From contig NC_009614.1 in NCBI RefSeq assembly GCF_000012825.1, positions 1,860,001 through 1,924,000 on the forward strand: DNA of 64,000 bases, in the 5' to 3' direction. This document shows, in pieces, positions 29,735 through 37,392 of this stretch; position 1 is the first letter of the stretch, and each line of letters opens with the position of its first letter. A program made the translations under genes and the position numbers. Under the pieces are notes generated by a model. The model saw only the letters and a list, made by a program, of their open reading frames with translations, was not told the origin of the DNA and did no database searches. This DNA is from Phocaeicola vulgatus ATCC 8482. GTDB taxonomy: Bacteria; Bacteroidota; Bacteroidia; Bacteroidales; Bacteroidaceae.

Positions 29735-30649
29735 CTAGAAAATAGATTCCTGTGTCTGTGTTGTCAATAGTTCCAGCGCCTTGATTCCCATAACGGAATT
29801 TCCTTTTGGATTCAATCTCGGGCTCCACACTGCAACTGAATATCGTAGTGGGTAAACTGCGGCTATACCGCCTCCCACACCACTTTTCCCCGGAAGACCT
29901 ACCAAATAAGAAAATTCTCCTGCTTCGTCATAGAATCCACATGTTTGCATGATGGCATTGATACGTTTCACTTGAGAGGCGGTCAGCGTGATTCCTTCGA
30001 ATGTAAAAGCCTGTTTATGGTTGGCAAACGGCAAAAAGGCTTTGGATAAATCATAACAACTCATTTCTATGGAGCATTGCAGGAAATAGAAATGAAGTAC
30101 ACGTTCTATGTCATTGTCGATGTTATGATAATATTTCAACAGGTTGGTGATTGCCGCATTCAGATAACCGTTTTTACGTTCGGACAGGGCAACTTCTTCA
30201 TTATAATGAATTTGGTTATTTCCGCTGATTGAGCGGACGAAACGAAGATATTCTTCTTCGGGGTGTTTCAGATGGTTCAGCAGGATATCTGTCATTACAA
30301 TGGCTCCGGCGTTAATAAAGGGATTCCGAGGAATTCCTTTTTCTACCTCCAGTTGTACTAGTGAGTTGAAAGCTGTTCCCGAAGGTTCTTTACCTACTCT
30401 TTTCCATAGATTATCTCCTTCAAGACTCAAACACATGGCAAGTGAAAAAACTTTCGAAATACTTTGGATGGAGAAGCCGGTGGTGGCTTCTCCATGCATG
30501 AAAGTTTTGTTTTGTATCGTATGGATACACATTCCGAATTGATCTGGGTTGATTTTGGCAAGTGCCGGAATGTAATCAGCCTGTTTGCCAATAGAGGCGT
30601 AGGGCTGGATTTCTTGATAGATGTCTTTTAGAATCTGTTGATAATCCAT
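29735..30649 (-). CDS. glsA: Glutaminase A
   Basis: Serine-dependent glutaminase hydrolysing glutamine to glutamate and ammonia, a beta-lactamase-like fold. Seen: the catalytic S-x-x-K in FSIQSISKVFSLAM (about residue 60-64), GKEPSGTAFNSLVQLE, PRNPFINAGAIV and the C-terminal glycine-rich LPGKSGVGGGI. 304 residues, typical. It begins 12 bp after the ispG stop, at the end of the rpoN-PAP2-gcvH-purE-ispG run. In other bacteria it is linked to acid resistance and nitrogen metabolism. Confidence 0.95.
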   Translation of the reverse strand: MDYQQILKDIYQEIQPYASIGKQADYIPALAKINPDQFGMCIHTIQNKTFMHGEATTGFSIQSISKVFSLAMCLSLEGDNLWKRVGKEPSGTAFNSLVQLEVEKGIPRNPFINAGAIVMTDILLNHLKHPEEEYLRFVRSISGNNQIHYNEEVALSERKNGYLNAAITNLLKYYHNIDNDIERVLHFYFLQCSIEMSCYDLSKAFLPFANHKQAFTFEGITLTASQVKRINAIMQTCGFYDEAGEFSYLVGLPGKSGVGGGIAAVYPLRYSVAVWSPRLNPKGNSVMGIKALELLTTQTQESIF

Positions 30650-30661
30650 AATTTGGACGTT

Positions 30662-32506
30662 TTATTTTTCTGTATAGTCACCATTGGCTTTGATGAGCTC
30701 GATCAACTTCTCAACAGCCTGATCTTCGGGAATGTTTTTTTCTATGCATTCTTTCTTTTTATAGAGGCTGATTTTTCCACGACCGGCACCTACATAGCCA
30801 TAGTCGGCATCCGCCATTTCGCCGGGACCATTGACAATACAGCCCATAATGCCGATCTTCAGACCTTTCAAGTGCGAGGTAGCTGTTTTGATACGGGCGA
30901 TGGTAGACTCCAAATCATATAAGGTACGACCACATCCCGGACATGAAATGTATTCCGTTTTGCTGGTTCGGATTCTGCCGGCTTGCAGGATACCAAATGC
31001 AGTGGTATCTACCACTATATGACTCAAGGGGCCTTGGTTGTACAAGAAGATTCCGTCACAGAGTCCGTCAAAAATTAGTGCACCCATATCAGCTGCCGCT
31101 TTGATTTGCAGGTCTTCAGCTTTCGTTTCCTGATAGTATTGGAAGAATACGACCGGATTCTCTAACCCTTCATTCATCAGTTCGTGTGTCATGGCACGAT
31201 ATTCGCCGAGGCGGTTGGGATGATTGCTTTGGGCGATGATTACCACTTCGGGATGTAGTTTAAGGGCTGCGATTACTTCGTCATTCATAGCCATATAGGG
31301 CAGAAACAGGAATTTCAGATCGGAAACCGTGTGATGTAATTCTATCATCTGCTGGTAGTTAAATGCCGGATAGACATTTTTGTCTTCTGGATTCCATGCA
31401 TTGGCATCTACTAGATAGGCTATATTGTTATCTCGTGATTGGGGCACACTTCCACCGCAATAAATATAGTCAGGTTTGAACTGAGGATTAGTTTCGAAAG
31501 ACCCTTCCAGACGTTCGGCTATTACTACGGGAAGATTATCTCCTCCAATGTTTCGGACAGCCTTAGTCTTCCGGCGCCCCGGAGATAGGTAGTTGAACTG
31601 CGGAGCTTCTTTTCCAGGAATAAAAGGATGTCCTTCCCGAGTTAGTATATAATCAACCAGTTTGCGGGCTACCGGAATTTCGTTTTCAGGAGCCTCGCTC
31701 AATGAAACACGAATGGTATCTCCCAAGCCATCTGCAAGGAGTGCGCCTATTCCTAATGCGGATTTTATTCTTCCGTCCTCGCCGTCCCCTGCTTCGGTAA
31801 CCCCCAAATGAAGCGGGAAAGCCATGCCTTCCTTTTCCATTTCCTTTACCAGCAGACGGACCGTCCTGACCATTACTACGGTATTGGATGCTTTGATGGA
31901 AATAACCACATCGTTGAAATGTTCCGCAACACAGATACGCAGAAATTCCATGCACGATTCCACCATACCTTCAGGGGTGTCACCATAATGAGACATGATG
32001 CGGTCTGACAGAGAACCGTGGTTTACCCCGATGCGGATGGCGGTGTGGTTTTCCTTGCAGATATTTAGAAAAGGAATGAAGCGGGCACGTATCTTTTCTA
32101 TTTCTTGCGCATATTCTTCGTCAGTGTATTCCAGTTTCTGGAAAGTACGTCCCGGGTCTACGTAATTTCCCGGATTGATGCGTACCTTTTCTGCATATTG
32201 TGCCGCTACATCGGCTACTTTGGGGTTAAAATGTACATCGGCCACCAATGGAGTATCATATCCTTGAGAGCGTAATCCGATATTGATATTCTTCAAGTTT
32301 TCGGCTTCACGGACACCTTGTGTGGTGAGGCGAACGTATTCACCGCCGGCATCTATAATGCGTTTGGCTTGTTCCACACAGGCTTCGGTATCCATAGTGA
32401 CGGTATTTGTCATGCTCTGAATACGGATGGGGTTGTTGCCACCCAAGGGAGTGGCTCCGATATTCACTTCGGAAGATTCGCGGCGGGAGTAATTGAATAA
32501 ATCCAT
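30662..32506 (-). CDS. ispG: 4-hydroxy-3-methylbut-2-enyl diphosphate synthase (IspG), long form
   Basis: [4Fe-4S] enzyme of the methylerythritol phosphate isoprenoid pathway. N-terminal TIM barrel (IRIQSMTNTVTMDTEACVEQ, VADVHFNPKVA, RINPGN), and C-terminal cluster domain with cysteines in EYISCPGCGRTLYDL and IMGCIVNGPGE. The 614 residues include the extra central domain (about residues 270-480) of the plant/Bacteroidetes/Chlamydia class, against about 370 in E. coli. Confidence 0.96.
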   Translation of the reverse strand: MDLFNYSRRESSEVNIGATPLGGNNPIRIQSMTNTVTMDTEACVEQAKRIIDAGGEYVRLTTQGVREAENLKNINIGLRSQGYDTPLVADVHFNPKVADVAAQYAEKVRINPGNYVDPGRTFQKLEYTDEEYAQEIEKIRARFIPFLNICKENHTAIRIGVNHGSLSDRIMSHYGDTPEGMVESCMEFLRICVAEHFNDVVISIKASNTVVMVRTVRLLVKEMEKEGMAFPLHLGVTEAGDGEDGRIKSALGIGALLADGLGDTIRVSLSEAPENEIPVARKLVDYILTREGHPFIPGKEAPQFNYLSPGRRKTKAVRNIGGDNLPVVIAERLEGSFETNPQFKPDYIYCGGSVPQSRDNNIAYLVDANAWNPEDKNVYPAFNYQQMIELHHTVSDLKFLFLPYMAMNDEVIAALKLHPEVVIIAQSNHPNRLGEYRAMTHELMNEGLENPVVFFQYYQETKAEDLQIKAAADMGALIFDGLCDGIFLYNQGPLSHIVVDTTAFGILQAGRIRTSKTEYISCPGCGRTLYDLESTIARIKTATSHLKGLKIGIMGCIVNGPGEMADADYGYVGAGRGKISLYKKKECIEKNIPEDQAVEKLIELIKANGDYTEK

Positions 32507-32509
32507 AGT

Positions 32510-32581
32510 TAGTGATTAGTGGTGAGTGGTTAGTGATTAGTGGGCTGCGCTGAAATATTAACCACTTACCACTAATCACTA
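32510..32581. repeat. Inverted repeat between purE and ispG
   Basis: 23-nt arms, 22 matching (32510-32532 with 32559-32581), built from repeated gtgattagtg units. Forms a strong hairpin in the 83-bp gap; it could act as processing site or attenuator, or be an interspersed repeat. Confidence 0.75.
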
Positions 32582-32589
32582 ACCACTAG

Positions 32590-33099
32590 TTAATTTGTTT
32601 TATATTCAAACTTGACTTCTTTCAGTTCTTCGTTGGCTTTCACGATTTTCTTTTTCAAGCCGGTCTTGTAGTCTGCAAACTTGGTGGCTAGTTCTGTATC
32701 ACTCAATGCTAGCATTTGTACGGCCAGAATAGCTGCATTCATGGCTCCATTGATTGCTACGGTAGCTACAGGAATTCCGGGAGGCATTTGGATGATAGAA
32801 TAAAGTGCGTCTACGCCATCAAGAACTGAACCTTTAACGGGGACACCGATAACAGGCAATGTGGTATTTGCAGCAATGACACCGGGAAGTGCGGCAGCCA
32901 TGCCGGCAGCGGCAATGATGACTTTAATTCCACGGCCTGCAGCATTTTTCGCAAATTCCTCCACAGCTTCGGGAGTGCGGTGTGCCGAAAGGGCGTTCAT
33001 TTCGAAAGGTACGTGCATCTCGTCCAGTAATTTGGCAGCTTTTTCCATTACGGGAAGATCGGAAGTGCTACCCATGATAATGCTTACGATAGGTTTCAT
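32590..33099 (-). CDS. purE: N5-carboxyaminoimidazole ribonucleotide mutase
   Basis: Purine synthesis enzyme converting N5-CAIR to CAIR. Class I motifs: SIIMGSTSDLPVMEKA (residues about 5-20), NALSAHRTPEAV, and AAGMAAALPGVIAANT. 169 residues, normal. It lies between gcvH and ispG with repeat-containing gaps on both sides. Confidence 0.96.
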   Translation of the reverse strand: MKPIVSIIMGSTSDLPVMEKAAKLLDEMHVPFEMNALSAHRTPEAVEEFAKNAAGRGIKVIIAAAGMAAALPGVIAANTTLPVIGVPVKGSVLDGVDALYSIIQMPPGIPVATVAINGAMNAAILAVQMLALSDTELATKFADYKTGLKKKIVKANEELKEVKFEYKTN

Positions 33100-33133
33100 T
33101 GTTTTTTGTTATTGTTTGGTTTATATATTTACT

Positions 33134-33200
33134 TCAAGCACGGGTTATACGGATGAACGCGGATAGAAAAATCCGTGAGGTCCGCGTAATCCGCGCTTGA
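33134..33200. repeat. Imperfect inverted repeat between gcvH and purE
   Basis: Arms of about 30 nt (33134-33164 and 33171-33200) made of 'atccgcg' and 'cggat' words. I believe this is an interspersed intergenic repeat of Bacteroides genomes, but copies elsewhere cannot be checked here. Confidence 0.6.
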
Positions 33201-33223
33201 ACAATTCCTAATGGGAATCTATA

Positions 33224-33604
33224 TTATTCGTTGACTAATGCTTTATATCCTTCAGCATCCAGCAAATCGTTAACGTCATTAGAGTCATTGGGCTTAATCT
33301 TAATCAGCCACCCTTTACCATACGGGTCTTGGTTTACTAATTCGGGATTGTCGGCCAATGCTTCATTCTGTTCCAAAACTTCTCCTGAAACAGGAAGGAA
33401 CAAGTCCGAAATCGTTTTTACTACTTCAATAGTACCGAAAACTTCATCTTTTTCTAAAGTTTCTCCTTCAGTTGTGATATCTACGAATACGATGTCACCC
33501 AGTTGCTCTTGTGCATAATCAGTGATGCCTACATAAGCTATATCACCTTCTACTCGTATCCATTCGTGTTCTTTGGTATACTTTACATTGCTTGGAAATT
33601 CCAT
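33224..33604 (-). CDS. gcvH: Glycine cleavage system H protein
   Basis: Lipoyl carrier that shuttles the methylamine group in glycine cleavage. 126 residues with [20 protein letters not shown], the lipoylation segment [20 protein letters not shown] (Lys in VVKT), and NPYGKGWL-like ending ([12 protein letters not shown]). The other subunits of the glycine cleavage system are not in the window. Confidence 0.96.
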   Translation of the reverse strand: MEFPSNVKYTKEHEWIRVEGDIAYVGITDYAQEQLGDIVFVDITTEGETLEKDEVFGTIEVVKTISDLFLPVSGEVLEQNEALADNPELVNQDPYGKGWLIKIKPNDSNDVNDLLDAEGYKALVNE

Positions 33605-33640
33605 AATGCTTTCAATTTATAAGGTTAATACTAATTTTTT

Positions 33641-34297
33641 TCAAATAAACAAAATTCCAATGACACCACAAAACAATCCGACAATAAATCCGGCTAAAAC
33701 TTCTAATAAGGTATGCTGTTTTACAATGATACGGGCTGTGCCAAGCATCCCGGATAGCAAAATGAAAAAACAGAGCCACCATACAGGATTGAAATTGAAT
33801 ATAAAGCTGTAGGATAATAATCCGCCTACCATCATGCCGCTGCTTGCCACGTGTGTGCTGATTTTCCACTTGAAATTGATCAGCGTGCAAAGGATCATGC
33901 AGATGAGGGCGGCTACGATAATACCTGACATATAGCGGGGCAGGTGTATCTTATACATGGTGATGAGACAGGTGACATAGCTGATGATAGTCAACGCATA
34001 TGGTACGAAACGTTTTTCGCGGTGTCCCAATTCATGAATACCCCAACCGTTTATTTTTTGGAACAGGTAGATGGCGAGCATCGGCATCAGAATGGTGAAA
34101 CAGTAGACTATGCCCAATACTATCAGTTTGTACTGGATGGGCATGATACGAAGATAAGTGAAGAAAAAAAGCAGGAAAAATGCCACAAAAGGAATCATAA
34201 AAGGCGTGAATATGCCTGATATGATACGTGAACTGACTTCAAGCGGACTGTTTTTCTTGCCTACTGCTATTGTTTCGGTTGTTTCGTTAGCTTCCAT
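33641..34297 (-). CDS. PAP2-like membrane phosphatase
   Basis: 218-residue polytopic protein with about six membrane segments. Reduced PAP2 signature: KRFVPY, a histidine in KISTHVASSGMM, and the final RIIVKQHTLLEVLAG (R-x5-H). PAP2 proteins dephosphorylate lipid pyrophosphates or phosphatidic acid. The substrate is unknown; undecaprenyl pyrophosphate is one possibility. Lies 10 bp after rpoN. Confidence 0.8.
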   Translation of the reverse strand: MEANETTETIAVGKKNSPLEVSSRIISGIFTPFMIPFVAFFLLFFFTYLRIMPIQYKLIVLGIVYCFTILMPMLAIYLFQKINGWGIHELGHREKRFVPYALTIISYVTCLITMYKIHLPRYMSGIIVAALICMILCTLINFKWKISTHVASSGMMVGGLLSYSFIFNFNPVWWLCFFILLSGMLGTARIIVKQHTLLEVLAGFIVGLFCGVIGILFI

Positions 34298-34307
34298 ATA
34301 ATTTATA

Positions 34308-35777
34308 TTACCTTCTTAATCGTGCGACGGGTATGTTAAGCTGTTGGCGGTATTTGGCTACAGTACGGCGGGCTATGGGGTAGCCTTTCGTTTTTAGTGT
34401 TTCGGCCAGTTCATCATCAGTGTACGGTTTTTCCTTGTCTTCGGTGTCTACACATTCTTTCAGAATACGCTTGATTTCGCGGACAGAGAGTTCTTCACCG
34501 TCTTCGGTAGTGTAACCGTCGCTGAAAAAGAATTTCAACGAATAGATACCATAGTTTGTTTGTACATATTTGCTGTTGCTTACCCGTGATATGGTGGAAA
34601 TATCCAATCCCGAGCGTTCGGCTACATCTTTTAGGATCATGGGCTTTAGCAGGGATTCGTCTCCTTCCAAAAAGAAGGGGCGCTGAATATCTATAATGGC
34701 TTGCATGGTGGTGAGCAACGTATGTTGTCGCTGTTTTACGGCGTTGATAAAACCTTGTGCGGCATCTACTTTTTGTTTTAGGAACATCAGTGCGTCCTTT
34801 GAGGCTTTGCTCTGATTGTCTTTGTTGCGGGTGTGTTCATCCAGTAGTTCGGTGAACTGGCGGCTCAGACGCAACTCAGGAACATTACGATTGTTTAAAC
34901 TTAGAGTAATGGTGTCATCCTCATACGTTTCTACAATGAAGTCGGGAATGATCTGCTGCATATTTTTGCCCATTGCTTCACCCAGTGAACTGCCCGGACG
35001 AGGATTCAGTTTGGTGAGATCGCTCACCGCCTCATTATATTGTTCTTCGGTAATACCTAGTTTTTGGATAATCCTTTCTTTGTTTTTGCGGGTAAACTCA
35101 TCACAGCATTTACCGATGATGTCCAGTTCTATTTGTTTTAACGGTGAATCGGCTTTTCTTTGTATTTGTAGCAGAAGACATTCTTGTAAACTGCGGGCAC
35201 CGATACCTGCCGGATCAAAGTCTTGGATTATTTCCAAGATTTTATTTAATTCCTCCTCAGTGGTATAGATGCCTCGATAGATGGCAAGTTCATCCATGAT
35301 AGACTCCATATTTTTGCGTAACAGGCCGTCATCGTCCAATGAACCGATCAAGTATTCTGCTATATCTCGTTGTTCTGGGGTAAGTTCCTGCATCTGCAAC
35401 TGGTCTTTCAATATTTCATAAAAAGATACGGCATCCGAGAAAGGGATTTCTTCGGCTACTCCTTCTTTGGAACGATTATGTTCCTGTAGTTTATAATCGG
35501 GAATATCATCTTCGTTGCTGTAATCGCCTAATGAAAAATCTTCGTTCGAGTCTGTATTTCCGTCTTCGTTCTCAACGTATTCTGTGTTGTCATCTTCATT
35601 TTCGGGCATTTCTTTCCCTTCCTCCAGGGCCGGATTATCCAGTATTTCGGAATGGATACGTTCTTCCAGCTCCACAGTGGGCAGTTCCAGCAATTTCACT
35701 ACCAGTATCTGTTGTGGAGATAAGGTTTGTATTTGTTGCTGGGCTTGTGTTTGTACTTGACGTGAGCCTTGTGCCAT
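34308..35777 (-). CDS. rpoN: RNA polymerase sigma-54 factor
   Basis: Alternative sigma factor that needs enhancer-binding ATPase activators. 489 residues: Q-rich activator-interacting region I (QVQTQAQQQIQTLSPQQ), acidic region II, core-binding domain (FDPAGIGARSLQECLLLQIQ), the helix-turn-helix (ISRVSNSKYVQTNYGIY), and the RpoN box ARRTVAKYRQQLNIP at the C-terminus. No sigma-54 activator gene is near. Confidence 0.96.
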   Translation of the reverse strand: MAQGSRQVQTQAQQQIQTLSPQQILVVKLLELPTVELEERIHSEILDNPALEEGKEMPENEDDNTEYVENEDGNTDSNEDFSLGDYSNEDDIPDYKLQEHNRSKEGVAEEIPFSDAVSFYEILKDQLQMQELTPEQRDIAEYLIGSLDDDGLLRKNMESIMDELAIYRGIYTTEEELNKILEIIQDFDPAGIGARSLQECLLLQIQRKADSPLKQIELDIIGKCCDEFTRKNKERIIQKLGITEEQYNEAVSDLTKLNPRPGSSLGEAMGKNMQQIIPDFIVETYEDDTITLSLNNRNVPELRLSRQFTELLDEHTRNKDNQSKASKDALMFLKQKVDAAQGFINAVKQRQHTLLTTMQAIIDIQRPFFLEGDESLLKPMILKDVAERSGLDISTISRVSNSKYVQTNYGIYSLKFFFSDGYTTEDGEELSVREIKRILKECVDTEDKEKPYTDDELAETLKTKGYPIARRTVAKYRQQLNIPVARLRR

Positions 35778-35905
35778 AATATTTTTATTTCCTTGTTTAT
35801 TGCGACAAAAATAGGAAATTGTATTGTAATAATCTTCCTTTTTGGGGGGATTATTTTAAGGGGATGGCTATCTTTACCTGTCATCTATACAAAAAACATA
35901 AGATT

Positions 35906-36479
35906 ATGTTTGCAAAAGAAACTTATACAACCCATCGTAATAGTTTGAAAAAACGTGGGGATAGGTTTCTTGCTATTTGGGACAACGAGGAGAGTGGCGA
36001 GGATAATACTTATCATTTCCGCCAAGGTTCTACTTCTCTTTATTTTTAGGACTTGCCCTATGCCGGATTGGCGATATGGATATCATATTGTATGGATGGG
36101 ATCCAGCCTGCCTTGTGTGAGAAAGCGTAGAGGGTGGGAGTGACAGAAACTGGTTCTGCCGCGGATTTGAAGAAGTGTTTGGAAAAAGCAGTTGCTAAAA
36201 GACAGGTGATTCATTAGAAAAGTACTTAGGTCAGCCGTAAATTATTAAGGCTGGCCGGATCTTTGGAACCGGAATTTGAACTTACTATAGAACCGGGTAT
36301 CTATATTAATAGATTGTTGGAAAGCGGAAAAATGCTTTAAGGATTTTATCGATTATGATAAGTTGGAGAGTTATCGTGAGTTTACAGAGTTGCGTAATGA
36401 GGAAGATTATTTGATAACGGAGGACGGGGCACGTTTTTGGGGTACGAAGGTCCTTTTACTACAGAACGATGATATATAA
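35906..36479 (+). pseudogene. Decayed Xaa-Pro aminopeptidase (aminopeptidase P)
   Basis: Starts like Bacteroides aminopeptidase P (MFAKETYTTHRNSLKKR, then DNTYHFRQGSTSLYF), and stops at 36047-36049. Further pieces follow in shifted frames: PYAGLAIW, RVGVTETGSAADLKKCL, and near the end IEPGIYINRL and NEEDYLITEDGARFWG, stopping at 36477-36479. The whole catalytic middle (several hundred residues) is missing, so this is an internally deleted, frameshifted relic. It abuts the activase stop on the other strand. Confidence 0.8.
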
Positions 36480-37388
36480 TTATCCACCTATGGTTGCTTT
36501 TAAACCGTAATCAGTCAAGATTTGTATGCACTGCTGTTGTACTTCCTCGGATGGCGTTTGCATTTTATATCCTTTAGGGTTATAGATACTGCCTAGCTTT
36601 GCATGCTTTCCCTTTCCTATATCATGGTAGGGTAATAGGTTAATGATCTCAGGATGCCGTGGAAGACTGGCCAAAAATTCGGCAGACAGCTTTATGTTCT
36701 TTTCATCTGCATTCACTCCTTCAATCAATGGAATACGGATATAATAAGGGAAGTCAGCTTCTGCTACTCTGCGGATGTTCTTCAAAATTAATTCATTGGG
36801 AACATCACAGAATGTCTGGTGTACGGTACTGTCCATTGATTTTAAGTCGATAAGCAATAGTTCACAATTCCGCATCACTTCATCCACTGTTTCTTTGCGG
36901 GCAAGCAGGGTGGTATCTACCGCCCGATGAATTCCCTGTTGTCCGCAACGTTTCAGTATATCAATCAAGAATTCGGGATGAAGCAACGGTTCTCCACCAC
37001 AAAAAGTAACTCCACCGCCCGATTGATCCATAAATGGAATTTCCTTTTCTATTTCATGCATCAGGTATTCGGCGGTATATTCCGTTCCTGATATCTCGAT
37101 AGCCATTGCCGGACATTCTTCGGCACAGCGTCCGCATAACACGCATTTTTGTTTGTCGGTGATAATACCCTCGGGAGTCAGTGTCAGTGCCCCGTTGGGA
37201 CATACTTTCAGACAAGTTCCACAGCCGAGGCATTTCTTGGCTGTGTATAGTTTGTCTTTTCCGTTACGAATGCCTTCGGGATTATGGCACCATATGCACG
37301 AGAGCGGGCATCCTTTCATGAAAAGTGTGATGCGGATGCCCGGTCCGTCATTGATGGCATAGCGTTTGATGTCGAAAATCAGACTCAT
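36480..37388 (-). CDS. Glycyl radical enzyme activase (radical SAM)
   Basis: Installs the glycyl radical on its partner enzyme. 302 residues. Radical SAM cluster motif FMKGCPLSCIWCHNPEG (C-x3-C-x2-C, about residues 26-33), then two ferredoxin-like clusters, CLGCGTCLKVCP and CVLCGRCAEECP, and the SAM-binding GGVTFCGGEPLLHPEF. Lies 4 bp after the glycyl radical enzyme gene, its obvious substrate. The two extra clusters are typical of activases of the HypD/GD group. Confidence 0.94.
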   Translation of the reverse strand: MSLIFDIKRYAINDGPGIRITLFMKGCPLSCIWCHNPEGIRNGKDKLYTAKKCLGCGTCLKVCPNGALTLTPEGIITDKQKCVLCGRCAEECPAMAIEISGTEYTAEYLMHEIEKEIPFMDQSGGGVTFCGGEPLLHPEFLIDILKRCGQQGIHRAVDTTLLARKETVDEVMRNCELLLIDLKSMDSTVHQTFCDVPNELILKNIRRVAEADFPYYIRIPLIEGVNADEKNIKLSAEFLASLPRHPEIINLLPYHDIGKGKHAKLGSIYNPKGYKMQTPSEEVQQQCIQILTDYGLKATIGG

Positions 37389-37392
37389 CTTG

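Noticed and set aside
33134..33200. CRISPR-like appearance of repeated atccgcg words
   Set aside because: A single inverted repeat, no regular spacers and no cas genes.
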